Below, piece by piece: positions 7,675 through 16,800 of a DNA stretch of 58,362 nucleotides. The DNA is from Acidobacteria bacterium UBA2161 (GTDB lineage Bacteria > Acidobacteriota > Vicinamibacteria > Vicinamibacterales > UBA823), in assembly GCA_002328835.1 (NCBI GenBank), contig DCWN01000042.1, positions 70,430 through 128,791 on the forward strand, read 5' to 3'. The translations under genes were made by a program, and so were the position numbers. The notes beneath the pieces were generated by a model. That model saw only the letters and a program-made list of their open reading frames with translations. It was not told the origin of the DNA and did no database searches. The stretch's first letter is position 1. Each line of letters opens with the position of its first letter.

Positions 7675-10332
7675 CTACTCACCAGGCAGGTCCTTCTTCG
7701 CTTCAGCCAGCCACGCCAACGCCTCGATCGGCGTCAGGCGGTCGACGTCCAGGCCGCGCAGCCGGCGGGTGAGGTGGTCGTCGGGCCCGGCGGCCTGAAA
7801 CAGGCCGAGCTGGGCCTGCGCGTCGTCGGACGGGGCATTCAAGGCCGGCCTGCCGCTCCGGGACAACTCGTCCTGCTCGAGCCCGGCGAGGATCTCCCGG
7901 GCGCGCTGGATGACGCTGGGCGGCAGGCCCGCCAGACGGCCGACCTGGATGCCATAGCTGCGATCGGATCGGCCGGCGACGACCTTGCGGAGGAAGACCA
8001 CGTCGTCCTGGTACTCCCGGGCGACCACGTGAAAGTTCACGACGCCGGGCAGAGCATCGGCCAGGTCGGTCAGCTCGTGGTAATGCGTCGCGAACAGCGT
8101 GTGCGGCCGTGGTCCGGGGTCAGCCGCGAGATGCTCCGCGACGGCCCACGCGATGCTCAATCCGTCGAAGGTCGCCGTGCCTCTTCCGATCTCGTCGAGC
8201 AGGACGAGGCTTCGCGACGTGGCGGTGTTGAGGATGTGCGCCGTCTCCTCCATTTCGACCATGAACGTCGAGTGTCCCCGGGCGATGTTGTCCGACGCGC
8301 CGACCCGCGCGAAGACCCGGTCGACCATTGGGAGCTTCGCCTGACGCGCCGGGACGAACGACCCGGCCTGGGCCAGAACCGTCAACAGCGCGGTCTGCCG
8401 GAGATACGTCGACTTGCCGCCCATGTTGGGCCCCGTGAGAATCACCAGCTGGTGGGTCGAGTCGTTCAGCAGGACGTCATTCGGCACGAAACTGTCCGAG
8501 GTGTGGCGCTCGACGACAGGGTGGCGAACGTCAGCCGCCTCCAGTTCGTCGCCGTCGTGCAGCTGCGGCTTCGTGTAGTCGAGGTCGACGCCCGTTTCGG
8601 CGAGGCCCGCCAGCGTATCGAGGCCGGCGAGCGCGCGCGCTGTGTCCTGGATGCGGGGGGCTTCCGCCGCGACTCGGCTGCGGAGTTCCTCGAACAACAT
8701 CAGCTCGCGCGCCTGGATCCGTTCGTCGGCACCTAGCACCCGCTCTTCGTACTCCTTGAGGGCCGGCGTGATGAATCGCTCGCCGCTCGCCACGGTCTGC
8801 TTCCGGTGGTAGTCGTCCGGGACGGCCGCAAGGTTCGTTTTCGAAACTTCGATGTAGTACCCGAAGACCCGGTTGAATCGGATCTTCAGGTTCGAGATGC
8901 TGGTCCGCGCACGCTCCGCTTCCTCCATCTCGGCGATCTGCTGCCGCCCGCCCTGGCTGATCGACCGCAGCTGGTCCAACTCCGCATCGGCACCCGGGCG
9001 GATGCACTTGCCCTCCCGCGCCAGGGCGGGCGGGTCATCGGCGATCGTCGTCTCGATGGCGCTCCGGAGATCCGCCAGATCGTCGAGTTCGCCGAGGAGG
9101 CTCAGCACGAGCGGCGCGCGCAGGTCCGCCAGGATCGTGCGGAGCCGAGGGATCACCTCCGCCGACTGCTGGAGCGCCGTGAGATCGCGCGGCCCGGCGG
9201 TGCCGAGCGAGGCCCGCGCGACGAGCCGTTCGAGATCCGCCACATGCTTCAGCGCGTCTCGTAGCTTCGCCCGCGGAACGGCCTGGAAGGCCAGCTCCTC
9301 GACGGCATCCAGGCGGTCCTGAATCCGTTCGAGAGCCAGCAACGGACGCACCAGCCAGGCGCGAAGCAGGCGCCCACCCATGGCCGTCACCGTACGGTCG
9401 ATCGTGCCCAGGAGCGAGCCGTCGCGGGTGCCGTCGGTAGCCTGGACGATTTCGAGGTGGCGAAACGTCGTGGGATCGATGACGAGATGCTGGGCGGTCT
9501 CCCGGAAGTGCAACTCTCGGACGTGCGTGAGATCGCGCTTCTGGGTGTCCTGCAGATATCGAATGAGGCCGCCGGCCGCCGCGATCGCCGCGGGCCGATC
9601 CTCCATGCCGAGACCGTCGAGGGTCCGCACCCCGAGCTGCGTGCACAGGGTGTCGCGCGCCCGCGCCACATCGAAACTCCACGACTCGGCTCGAGTGACC
9701 GGAATCTCACCGAGATCGGGCAGGCTCGATTCGGCGTCGAGGTCGGCTGGCACGACGACTTCGCGCGGCTGCAGGACGGCGATCTCGTCGAGGACGCCCT
9801 GGCGGCCGGACGGGCCGCCGAACTCGGCAGCGTGGAACTCTCCAGTCGAGAGGTCCAGCAGCGCGACACCGAAGATCGCCGATTCACCGTTGCGGCTCGG
9901 CGCCTCGGCGGATCGCGTCATCAGCGACATCAGAAAGGCCGGCTGACGTGCATCCAGATGCGCGGCGTCGATGAGCGTGCCCGGGGAGACGACGCGTACG
10001 ACTTCACGACGCACGAGCCCCTTGGCCTTCTTCGCATCCTCAACCTGATCGCAGATCGCGACCCGAAACCCCTTGTTCACGAGCCGAGCGATGTAACCGT
10101 CCGCCGCGTGAAACGGCACGCCGCACATCGGAATCCCGACGCCGTCCCTGTCCTTGGAACGAGACGTCAGGGTCAATTCGAGCGCGCGCGCTGCCGTCAG
10201 GGCGTCCTCGTAGAACATCTCGTAGAAATCGCCCATGCGAAAGAAGAGCAGAGCGTCGGCGTACTGCTGCTTGGCGTCCAGGTATTGACGCATCGCGGGC
10301 GTAACGCCAGAACTCGATGTGCGGGAAGGCAA
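7675..10332 (-). CDS. mutS: DNA mismatch repair protein MutS
   Basis: Recognises mismatches and signals to MutL. N-terminal domain I has the mismatch-contact FYEMF within RMGDFYEMFYEDA. The ATPase domain has Walker A GPNMGGKST, then DEIGRGTATFDG and the THYHEL motif; the C-terminal dimerisation region is complete. The TTG at 10332 is preferred: it has a GAGAGG sequence just upstream and keeps VTPAMRQYL, which aligns with TPMMQQYL of E. coli MutS. An ATG at 10293 would cut into this segment, and the open frame extending to 10551 is unconserved. This gives about 885 residues. No mutL is present in the window. Confidence 0.96.
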   Translation of the reverse strand: MPSRTSSSGVTPAMRQYLDAKQQYADALLFFRMGDFYEMFYEDALTAARALELTLTSRSKDRDGVGIPMCGVPFHAADGYIARLVNKGFRVAICDQVEDAKKAKGLVRREVVRVVSPGTLIDAAHLDARQPAFLMSLMTRSAEAPSRNGESAIFGVALLDLSTGEFHAAEFGGPSGRQGVLDEIAVLQPREVVVPADLDAESSLPDLGEIPVTRAESWSFDVARARDTLCTQLGVRTLDGLGMEDRPAAIAAAGGLIRYLQDTQKRDLTHVRELHFRETAQHLVIDPTTFRHLEIVQATDGTRDGSLLGTIDRTVTAMGGRLLRAWLVRPLLALERIQDRLDAVEELAFQAVPRAKLRDALKHVADLERLVARASLGTAGPRDLTALQQSAEVIPRLRTILADLRAPLVLSLLGELDDLADLRSAIETTIADDPPALAREGKCIRPGADAELDQLRSISQGGRQQIAEMEEAERARTSISNLKIRFNRVFGYYIEVSKTNLAAVPDDYHRKQTVASGERFITPALKEYEERVLGADERIQARELMLFEELRSRVAAEAPRIQDTARALAGLDTLAGLAETGVDLDYTKPQLHDGDELEAADVRHPVVERHTSDSFVPNDVLLNDSTHQLVILTGPNMGGKSTYLRQTALLTVLAQAGSFVPARQAKLPMVDRVFARVGASDNIARGHSTFMVEMEETAHILNTATSRSLVLLDEIGRGTATFDGLSIAWAVAEHLAADPGPRPHTLFATHYHELTDLADALPGVVNFHVVAREYQDDVVFLRKVVAGRSDRSYGIQVGRLAGLPPSVIQRAREILAGLEQDELSRSGRPALNAPSDDAQAQLGLFQAAGPDDHLTRRLRGLDVDRLTPIEALAWLAEAKKDLPGE

Positions 10333-10390
10333 GGGGCCTCTCGACGACTGCGTGCCCGAGGAGTGGAGGGTGTCGGGTGAAACCAGTATA

Positions 10391-10548
10391 ACCCCAGGGT
10401 TCACTTGCCTTGGCAGGGTCTGGCGCTGGGCTTGGCGTCGAGGGCAAGGCGCGACGAGGGAGCTTGGCGGGTCCACGTGACCGAGGAGGAACGAGGCCCT
10501 CGACGTCCAGAGCAAGCCAGACACGTCGAGGCAGGGGAACCCTGGGGT
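10391..10548. repeat. Long imperfect inverted repeat between mutS and tsaB
   Basis: ACCCCAGGGTTC (10391-10402) is a perfect reverse complement of 10537-10548. Pairing continues inward with a few mismatches and one- or two-base shifts: CTTGCCTTG with CGAGGCAGG, GTCTGGC (10418-10424) with GCCAGAC (10516-10522), and CGTCGAGGGC (10436-10445) with GCCCTCGACG (10496-10505). The inner 50 bases contain CACGTG. Arms are about 55 bases, with centre near 10470. It occupies most of the 297-base gap between the mutS start and tsaB, and no protein is encoded there. It may be a MITE-like element, a cruciform, or a structured leader. Confidence 0.6.
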
Positions 10549-10629
10549 CACGAAGCGGTCAAGACGCAGTCAAGGTGCTGAGGACATTGACTTTCCGCGT
10601 GGAGGTGGGCCGACTAGAATTGGTCGCAG

Positions 10630-11424
10630 ATGGAACCGCTGGAAACCAATGACGTGTACTGCGGCGTGGTCCTCGCCCTCGAGACGGCCACACGCGCGGG
10701 GAGCGTGGCGATCGTCCGGGGTGGTCGGGTGATTGCCAGCGCCTCGGGCGACGCGCGGGCGACGCATGGCGAACGACTGCCCGGTGAGGCGGTCGATCTG
10801 CTCGCGGCGCACGGGCTGATGGTCGAGAACGTCGACCGCTTCGCCGTGGCGGTAGGCCCTGGATCGTTTACAGGGCTGCGAGTCGGCATTGCCACGATTC
10901 AAGGCTTGGCGTTGACCCGCAGCAGCGAGGTCATGGGTGTGTCGACGCTCGCAGCCATGGCCGAGTGCGTCGTCGTGGACGCCGACGTGCTCGGCGTCTG
11001 GCTCGATGGTCAGCGAGGCGATGTCTTCGGAGCGGCCTATCTGACGGCGGGCGGCGGTGCCCGAGCGGCTGACGCGACGACTCACTCGATCACGGTTCCG
11101 CCCGGGCTCGAGGAGCTCGAGCCGCACTGTGTCGGCTCGGCCGCCGAAGTCGCCGGCGGCTGGCGGGATCGGATAGGGCGCCGGAGCGTCGTCCTGGCAG
11201 GCGACGGCGCGGTCCGGTATGCGGGCGAGGCCGAGGCGGCCCTGGGCCAGACGGTGAGGATTCTGCCGATGCCCGCTGCGCTGGCCGTCGGCGTCGGCCA
11301 GCTGGCGGTTCGGGCGACGCCGACGCAGCGGAGCCCACCCCATGGGATCGCGCCGTTGTACATCCGACGTCCGGACGCGGAACTGGCGCGAGACCAGCGT
11401 ACGCGAGGCACCTCGCACCGATGA
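10630..11424 (+). CDS. tsaB: tRNA N6-threonylcarbamoyladenosine biosynthesis protein TsaB
   Basis: A 264-residue ASKHA-fold protein that partners TsaD and TsaE in making t6A37 on ANN-decoding tRNAs. The N-terminal VLALETATRAGSVAI strand and the AVGPGSFTGLRVGIATIQGLA motif around 75-95 are diagnostic. The ATG at 10630 leaves about ten residues before the first conserved strand; a later GTG near residue 13 is possible. The stop overlaps rimI as ATGA, a classic tsaB-rimI pairing. tsaD and tsaE are not in the window. Confidence 0.92.
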   Translation: MEPLETNDVYCGVVLALETATRAGSVAIVRGGRVIASASGDARATHGERLPGEAVDLLAAHGLMVENVDRFAVAVGPGSFTGLRVGIATIQGLALTRSSEVMGVSTLAAMAECVVVDADVLGVWLDGQRGDVFGAAYLTAGGGARAADATTHSITVPPGLEELEPHCVGSAAEVAGGWRDRIGRRSVVLAGDGAVRYAGEAEAALGQTVRILPMPAALAVGVGQLAVRATPTQRSPPHGIAPLYIRRPDAELARDQRTRGTSHR

Positions 11425-11882
11425 AGGCTCTCGACGAGACCGTTGAACGCGTCGATCTGCGCCGCGACCTCGATGGTCTGGTCGAACTGGAGGCCGCATC
11501 GTTCAGGAATCCATGGACGTGCGAGATGCTCCTGGCAGAGCTGGCCGACGTCGCCGTGGCGCTGGCCTATGTGGTCCGCACCACTGATCGTCAACAGGCC
11601 GGGTACTGCTCGTGTCGACTGATCGAGGACGAACTGCATCTCAACAACCTGGCCGTTCACCCGACCCAGCGGCGTTGCGGCCTGGGGAGGCGCCTGCTTG
11701 AACACCTCTTGCATGACGTGTTCGACCTCGGCGCCAGACGCGTGACGCTGGAGGTCCGGGCGTCGAATGCCGCGGCACTCGCGCTCTACGACAGTCTGGC
11801 GTTCGTGCGAAGGGGGCTCCGCCGGGGCTACTACACGATGCCGGTCGAGGATGCCGTGATTCTCTGGCGGTCGCTGCCCTAG
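11421..11882 (+). CDS. rimI: Ribosomal-protein-alanine N-acetyltransferase RimI
   Basis: A 153-residue GNAT acetyltransferase that uses acetyl-CoA to modify the N-terminal alanine of ribosomal protein S18 (known role of the family). Visible GNAT features are ELHLNNLAVHPTQRRCGLGRRLLEHLL, the pyrophosphate-binding loop with Q/RxxGxG/A, and LEVRASNAAALALYDSLAF. Normal length. Translationally coupled to tsaB by a four-base overlap, as in many bacteria. Confidence 0.9.
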   Translation: MKALDETVERVDLRRDLDGLVELEAASFRNPWTCEMLLAELADVAVALAYVVRTTDRQQAGYCSCRLIEDELHLNNLAVHPTQRRCGLGRRLLEHLLHDVFDLGARRVTLEVRASNAAALALYDSLAFVRRGLRRGYYTMPVEDAVILWRSLP

Positions 11883-11934
11883 CCTGCGCGATGGCCGGGA
11901 AACTGCGGCCTCTGGCCGTCGCCGCCCGAGCCGC

Positions 11935-11963
11935 TTGAACGGCCAGAACCCTTGTGGTACGGT
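11935..11963 (+). promoter_or_regulatory. Probable promoter for the DUF465 gene
   Basis: TTGAAC (11935-11940), a 17-base spacer and TACGGT (11958-11963). The DUF465 start is 53 bases downstream. Confidence 0.45.
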
Positions 11964-12015
11964 GCGGTCAGTTTTGGTCGTCCGGGTCGACAAACCTTGT
12001 TCGGAGGAGGGGAGG

Positions 12016-12282
12016 ATGTCGACGGAAACGCAATTGAAAGAGCGGCTGCTGCAGACAGACGGTGAATTCCAGCAGCTGGCCGCGAAGCACCACGATCTCG
12101 ACAGTCGCTTGGCGACGTTGATCGGCCAACCCCACTTGTCCGCCCCCGAAGAACTCGAAAAGGTCACCCTCAAGAAGCGCAAGCTCCAGGTCAAAGATCA
12201 GATGGAGCAGATCCTGCGCCGGGGCCGGACCGTCACGGGGTCGGGGCCGGATGCCGACGCCGCGCCGGCCGCGGGGGGATAG
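12016..12282 (+). CDS. DUF465 (YdcH-type) small coiled-coil protein
   Basis: An 88-residue, mostly helical protein. The core QLKERLLQTDGEFQQLAAKHHDLDSRL, followed by a short loop and LEKVTLKKRKLQVKDQMEQIL, is the antiparallel helical hairpin typical of DUF465/YdcH proteins, whose role is unknown. The ATG at 12016 follows GGAGGAGGGGAGG, a strong ribosome binding site that fixes the start. The last 20 residues are a Gly/Ala/Pro-rich tail of low complexity. Confidence 0.8.
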   Translation: MSTETQLKERLLQTDGEFQQLAAKHHDLDSRLATLIGQPHLSAPEELEKVTLKKRKLQVKDQMEQILRRGRTVTGSGPDADAAPAAGG

Positions 12283-12315
12283 CGCGCGCCGGCCGGTGCC
12301 CGCGTTTCACTTCTC

Positions 12316-12975
12316 GTGAGCATCGACCGAGCGGGCGTGCCGTTCGTTGTCGGTGCCGTACTGCCGGGCGCGGTACTCGTGTGGTTCGGTCAGGCGTGGG
12401 GGGCGCTGGCGTTCGGAGTCCTCGGCGCCTTTTTTGTCTTCTTCTTCCGAGATCCCACGCGACATCCACCTGACGGCGACGGTCTGGTGCTCGCGCCCGC
12501 GGACGGGCGAGTCGTGGTCGCCGGCGCGGTCGTCGTTCCGGATGCGCCGGACGGCAACTGGCAACAGCTCAGCATCTTCCTCTCGCCGATCGACGTGCAC
12601 GTCAACCGCGCGCCCATCGGGGGACGGATCACCCATGTCGAACGCCGGCCGGGCCGGTACCTGGCCGCGTATCGTCGGGCGGCTGGCGCCCAGAACGCGC
12701 GGATCGAGGTCGGGTTCGATGTCGGCGGGGAAACGGTCGTCTGCCGGCAGATCGTGGGCGTGCTGGCGCGCCGGCTGGTCTGCCGGGTGGCGCCGGGGGA
12801 TGAGGTGCGAGCGGGCGACCGATTCGGTATCATGAAGTTCGGGTCGCGGATCGATCTCTTCATTCCACGACACGCGGAGTTGCTGGTCGAGCCGGGACAA
12901 CGCGTTCGGGGCGGCGAAACCCTGGTGGCACGCCTGGACAATCGAGCGCCCGATCGTTCGGTGGAGGAGCGGTAG
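12316..12975 (+). CDS. psd: Phosphatidylserine decarboxylase, short type
   Basis: A 219-residue, pyruvoyl-dependent membrane enzyme that converts phosphatidylserine to phosphatidylethanolamine. The proenzyme self-cleaves at Gly176-Ser177 in IMKFGSRIDLF, the GS site of the short (about 215 residues) family. LAPADGRVV and IFLSPIDVHVNRAPIGG carry the conserved Asp and His residues. Two hydrophobic stretches at 8-45 anchor it. It starts with GTG, and is followed six bases later by pssA, the preceding step of the pathway. Confidence 0.92.
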   Translation: MSIDRAGVPFVVGAVLPGAVLVWFGQAWGALAFGVLGAFFVFFFRDPTRHPPDGDGLVLAPADGRVVVAGAVVVPDAPDGNWQQLSIFLSPIDVHVNRAPIGGRITHVERRPGRYLAAYRRAAGAQNARIEVGFDVGGETVVCRQIVGVLARRLVCRVAPGDEVRAGDRFGIMKFGSRIDLFIPRHAELLVEPGQRVRGGETLVARLDNRAPDRSVEER

Positions 12976-12980
12976 CTGGC

Positions 12981-13808
12981 ATGGCAGTCCTCGCGGCTTT
13001 TCGCGGTCGGCGACGAAAGGAGCGACGTGCGCGGCGGGGATTGTTTCTGCTGCCGAGCATGTTCACCGTCGCCAATCTGTTCTGCGGCTATGCGTGCCTC
13101 GTCTACACGCTACGCGGCGAGTTCGCCACCGCGGCCCCCTTCCTCGGCATCGCCCTGGTCCTGGACACCCTGGACGGTCGGATCGCGCGCCTCACCGGTG
13201 CCGCGAGCGCCTTCGGAGAGGAGTTCGATTCGCTGGCCGACATCGTCTCGTTCGGCGTGGCGCCGGCCATCCTGACGTCGGCGTGGGGCTTGGCACCGTT
13301 CGGGCGATTGGGATGGGCCGCAGGATTCCTGTTCGTGGTGGCCGCGGCCACTCGACTCGCCCGGTTCAACATCCAGAGCGCGACGGTCGACAAGCGCTAC
13401 TTCGTCGGCATGCCCAGCCCGGCGGCCGCCTGCGTCCTGGCGGCGACGGTCTTCGTCTCACCGGCACCCTTGACGACCGTAGCCGAGGCACTGCCGGTCC
13501 TCCTGGTCGTGCTGCTGCCGGCCGCGCTCATGGTCACGACGCTTCGGTTCCGAAGCTTCAAGGAAATCAATCTCGGCCATCGGCGCTCGTATCTGCCGCT
13601 GCTCGCCATCGCCGGGATCATCGCGGTCATCACCGCGCATCCCCCATTCGTCCTGGCGGGAATGGCCTACACCTATCTCGCGTCCGGCCCGATCGAAGCC
13701 CTGATTGGAAGAGTTCGCCGGCGCGGGACGCCAGAGCTCGCCGAGGCCGCCGCGGTCGAGCCCGACGCCGCGTCGAGCGGGACAGACGGCCCGGTGCGGT
13801 TCAACTGA
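12981..13808 (+). CDS. pssA: CDP-diacylglycerol-serine O-phosphatidyltransferase
   Basis: A 275-residue polytopic membrane enzyme that makes phosphatidylserine from CDP-diacylglycerol and serine. The CDP-alcohol phosphotransferase signature is exact: D65-G66-x2-A69-R70-x8-G79-x3-D83-x3-D87. Six to eight membrane helices follow the basic N-terminus. The final 35 residues are a hydrophilic tail. Paired with psd, so the two genes encode consecutive steps to phosphatidylethanolamine. The gene ends only three bases from the convergent kinase stop. Confidence 0.93.
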   Translation: MAVLAAFRGRRRKERRARRGLFLLPSMFTVANLFCGYACLVYTLRGEFATAAPFLGIALVLDTLDGRIARLTGAASAFGEEFDSLADIVSFGVAPAILTSAWGLAPFGRLGWAAGFLFVVAAATRLARFNIQSATVDKRYFVGMPSPAAACVLAATVFVSPAPLTTVAEALPVLLVVLLPAALMVTTLRFRSFKEINLGHRRSYLPLLAIAGIIAVITAHPPFVLAGMAYTYLASGPIEALIGRVRRRGTPELAEAAAVEPDAASSGTDGPVRFN

Positions 13809-13811
13809 GCG

Positions 13812-16800
13812 TCAGCGCGAGACGTCGGGTGATCCGTCGAGTGAGAAGTTGATCGTCACGGTGGTGCCTTCTCCGGGCGCGCTGACTACCGCAATCGTCC
13901 CGCCGCTGAGTTCGACATTGCGTTTCGCGATCGTCAGACCGAGTCCTGTGCCGCTCGAGCGGGTCGAGAAGTAGGGCTGGAAGATGTGGGCCCGCGCGTC
14001 GTCGTCCATCCCGACACCGGTATCGGTCACGCTCAGCGCCAGGCCTCCGGCTTCGGGCCGAACCGCGATCCGTAGGCGCCCGTCGCCTGGCATCGCGTGG
14101 ATCGCATTCTCTACGATATTGGTCAAGGCCCGCGCGGTCAGCGTCGGGTCGATCAACACCCGCGGGAGATCCTGAGAGACCTCGATCACGACCTCGATAC
14201 GGGTCTCGAGCCCGGTGCGATACGGTTCAGCCACCTCGCGAACGAGATCGGACAGCCGCGTGAGGGCGGGGCGCGCGGTGGGGGCGGACGCGAAGCTCCA
14301 GAACTCAGCCGAAATCTGGCGCAGGAGACGCACCTGCGTGAGAATCGAACTCACACAGTCTTCCAGCACCGGCGCCATCGGCTCGCCGCGATCTGCGTGG
14401 ACCCGCCGAAGATGTTCGGCCGAAAGCTGAATCGGCGTCAGCGGGTTCTTGATCTCGTGGGCCACCTGACGCGCCATCTCGGCCCAGGCCTCGAGGCGGT
14501 GCGTGCGCTCGAGTTCGGTCTGCTGCGCTTTCAATTCCGCGGCCATGCCGTTGAACGCTTCAACCAGCCGCTGGAGCTCGTCGGCCGACCGCACGGCGAC
14601 TCGCACGTCGAAGTCTCCGCGCGCGATCTGACTCGTGACTCGCGTCAGGCGCCGAATCGGATCGGCGATGCGCTCGGCCACCGCTAGGCCGATGACGCCG
14701 CCCAGGAGAATGAACGCGACGACCCCGAGCTGGATCCCCCGGTCGAGGTCTTCGATCTGCCGCTCGATCTGCTGCTGCCGCGATGTCAGGGGTACGGTGA
14801 GAATCGTGTTCCGGTCCAATCCGCCAACCGGTGTCGCCGCAAGGACGTACTGCAGTTCGTCGAGGGTGGCTTCGCCGACCCAGCTCGGCAAGCGCTCGAT
14901 GGCGAGGGCGCGATACACGTCCGCCGGTGTGCGCGTGGGTAGCAGCCCCGACGCATACAGGTCGCGCTCACTGGTCGCGAGCAACGTCGCCCCCTCGAAG
15001 ATGTTGACGTCCTGATCGATCGCCTGACTGATCCAGACCATGACATCGTCGCTGAGTGGCGCGACGCTGTCGTCGGCGAGTGGCTGCAGGAGTGCAATCT
15101 CCTCGATCACGCGCCGCGCGACCGCCGCCGTGCGAACCGCCTCCGCCTCCACATCTGCCCGGAGCTGCCCCGCGAAGTAGACGCGGATGAGTACCGCCAG
15201 CACCAGAACGGGCACGACGGCGGCGGCGACGAATGCCAGCGAGAGCTTTCGGTGGAAACTCGCGCGCAGCTCGCGCAGTAGACGGCGGCCAGGCGCGCGG
15301 TTGCGACGCGTCAGCCGGCTGAACGCGGCCCGGCCGAGGAGCAACGCCAGGAACACGAGCCCAACCAGGGAACTCAACTCGGCCGTGTCGACCAGCATGT
15401 CGAACGCGCGTCGAGTCGGAAACCCGAGAGCGTAGATCCCAGCGGAATCGTTGGAGACGTAGACGTGATAGGTCGCGTCGTTCTTCTCCAGGGTAGTCCA
15501 GAACGGCCGGCGCGAATCGGCGATCCGCGCGAACAACGCCTCGTCGATCGGCCAGGCGTCCCGGCCGGACGCGAACAGCGGACGGCGGAGGCCCCACCCG
15601 TAGATGACGACCTCGACATCACGGTCGTACGACGTGACCGGTGCGCCAAGTCGGTCGCGGACGAGCTGTTCGTACGGTGCCTCAGAGGCAATGAACGGCA
15701 ACACGCGATAGTCGAGCATGAGGTGGACGACCACGGCGCCGACCCGCCGCTCGCCGGGGCCGTCGGGAACACAGACCGATCGCTGCGCGTGGAAGATGCG
15801 CCGGTCGGGTGCGCCGAACCGTGACGCTTCACCGAAGATCTCCCAGGTGCATTCGAGGGAGCGGCGTGGCGCCGCCGCGGCGTACTCCGGCACGTTGAGC
15901 GCGAATCGGCTGAGGAGCGCGCCGGTGGCCGAATACAGCTCGATGGCCGACGTCAGCCGAAACGCCGCCAACTCGGTCGCACGCCAGATCTGGAACGCGT
16001 CGTCGCGCGCAGGGCGCTGCGCGGAGGCCGGTTCGAACAGCGCCGGCAGCGTCGACAGGTTGTCGATCGCGAGCAACGCCGCGTCCAGCCGCGCTTCGAG
16101 GTCGGCCGGATGACCCGATACCAGCGGCGCGAAGGTTTCCTCGATCAGCGCGCGCTGAGCCTGATCCGACCGGGCGACGAGCGCGGGATACGCCGCCAGT
16201 GTCGGAATCAGAAGCGCCCCGAACGCGACGATCAACCGAGTGACCTGCGACGCGTGGCGAAGCCGCGGGGTCCAGCGGGGCGCCATCCACGCCAGGAAGA
16301 TTGCCGCAGCGAGGCTGACGAGGGTCGTCGCGTCGGGTGTGGACGCCTGCAGCAGGGCGGCGGTCGACACGAGGACAAGACTGGGCGCGAGCCAGACGCC
16401 GCACACCGTCGCCATCAGCCACGAGGGCGCTCGGGAGACTCGCCAACGCGCGAGGCAGGACCAGAGAATCATCACCGTGGCCCACAGCGTCGCCGCTTCC
16501 AGCATGATGAGGCCGGCGAGCGCCGTGAATCGCGCCGCGTCCCAGGGATACGGAAACAGCTGCCGGGCGTTCAAGTCGCTCAGGCCGTCGGTGCTCGCCA
16601 GGACCGATGCGTGCAGCGCCAGGACGCCGGCCGCGGCGACGCCGGCGACCAGCTGTTCCGAGACGAACTGGCGTCGGCGAACGGTGCCACGGAGGTTCCG
16701 GCGACGGCGGCGCGCGGCTCGGCGCCACTGGACCGCCGCATCGATCGCAAGCGCCACAAGGACGAGCCAGAAGAGTGCGCCAAGCGCGACATCGAACCGA

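Noticed and set aside
10332..10551. Extended MutS N-terminus of about 73 residues
   Set aside because: The extra residues have no MutS similarity and lie over the inverted repeat; the start at 10332 or 10293 fits the family.
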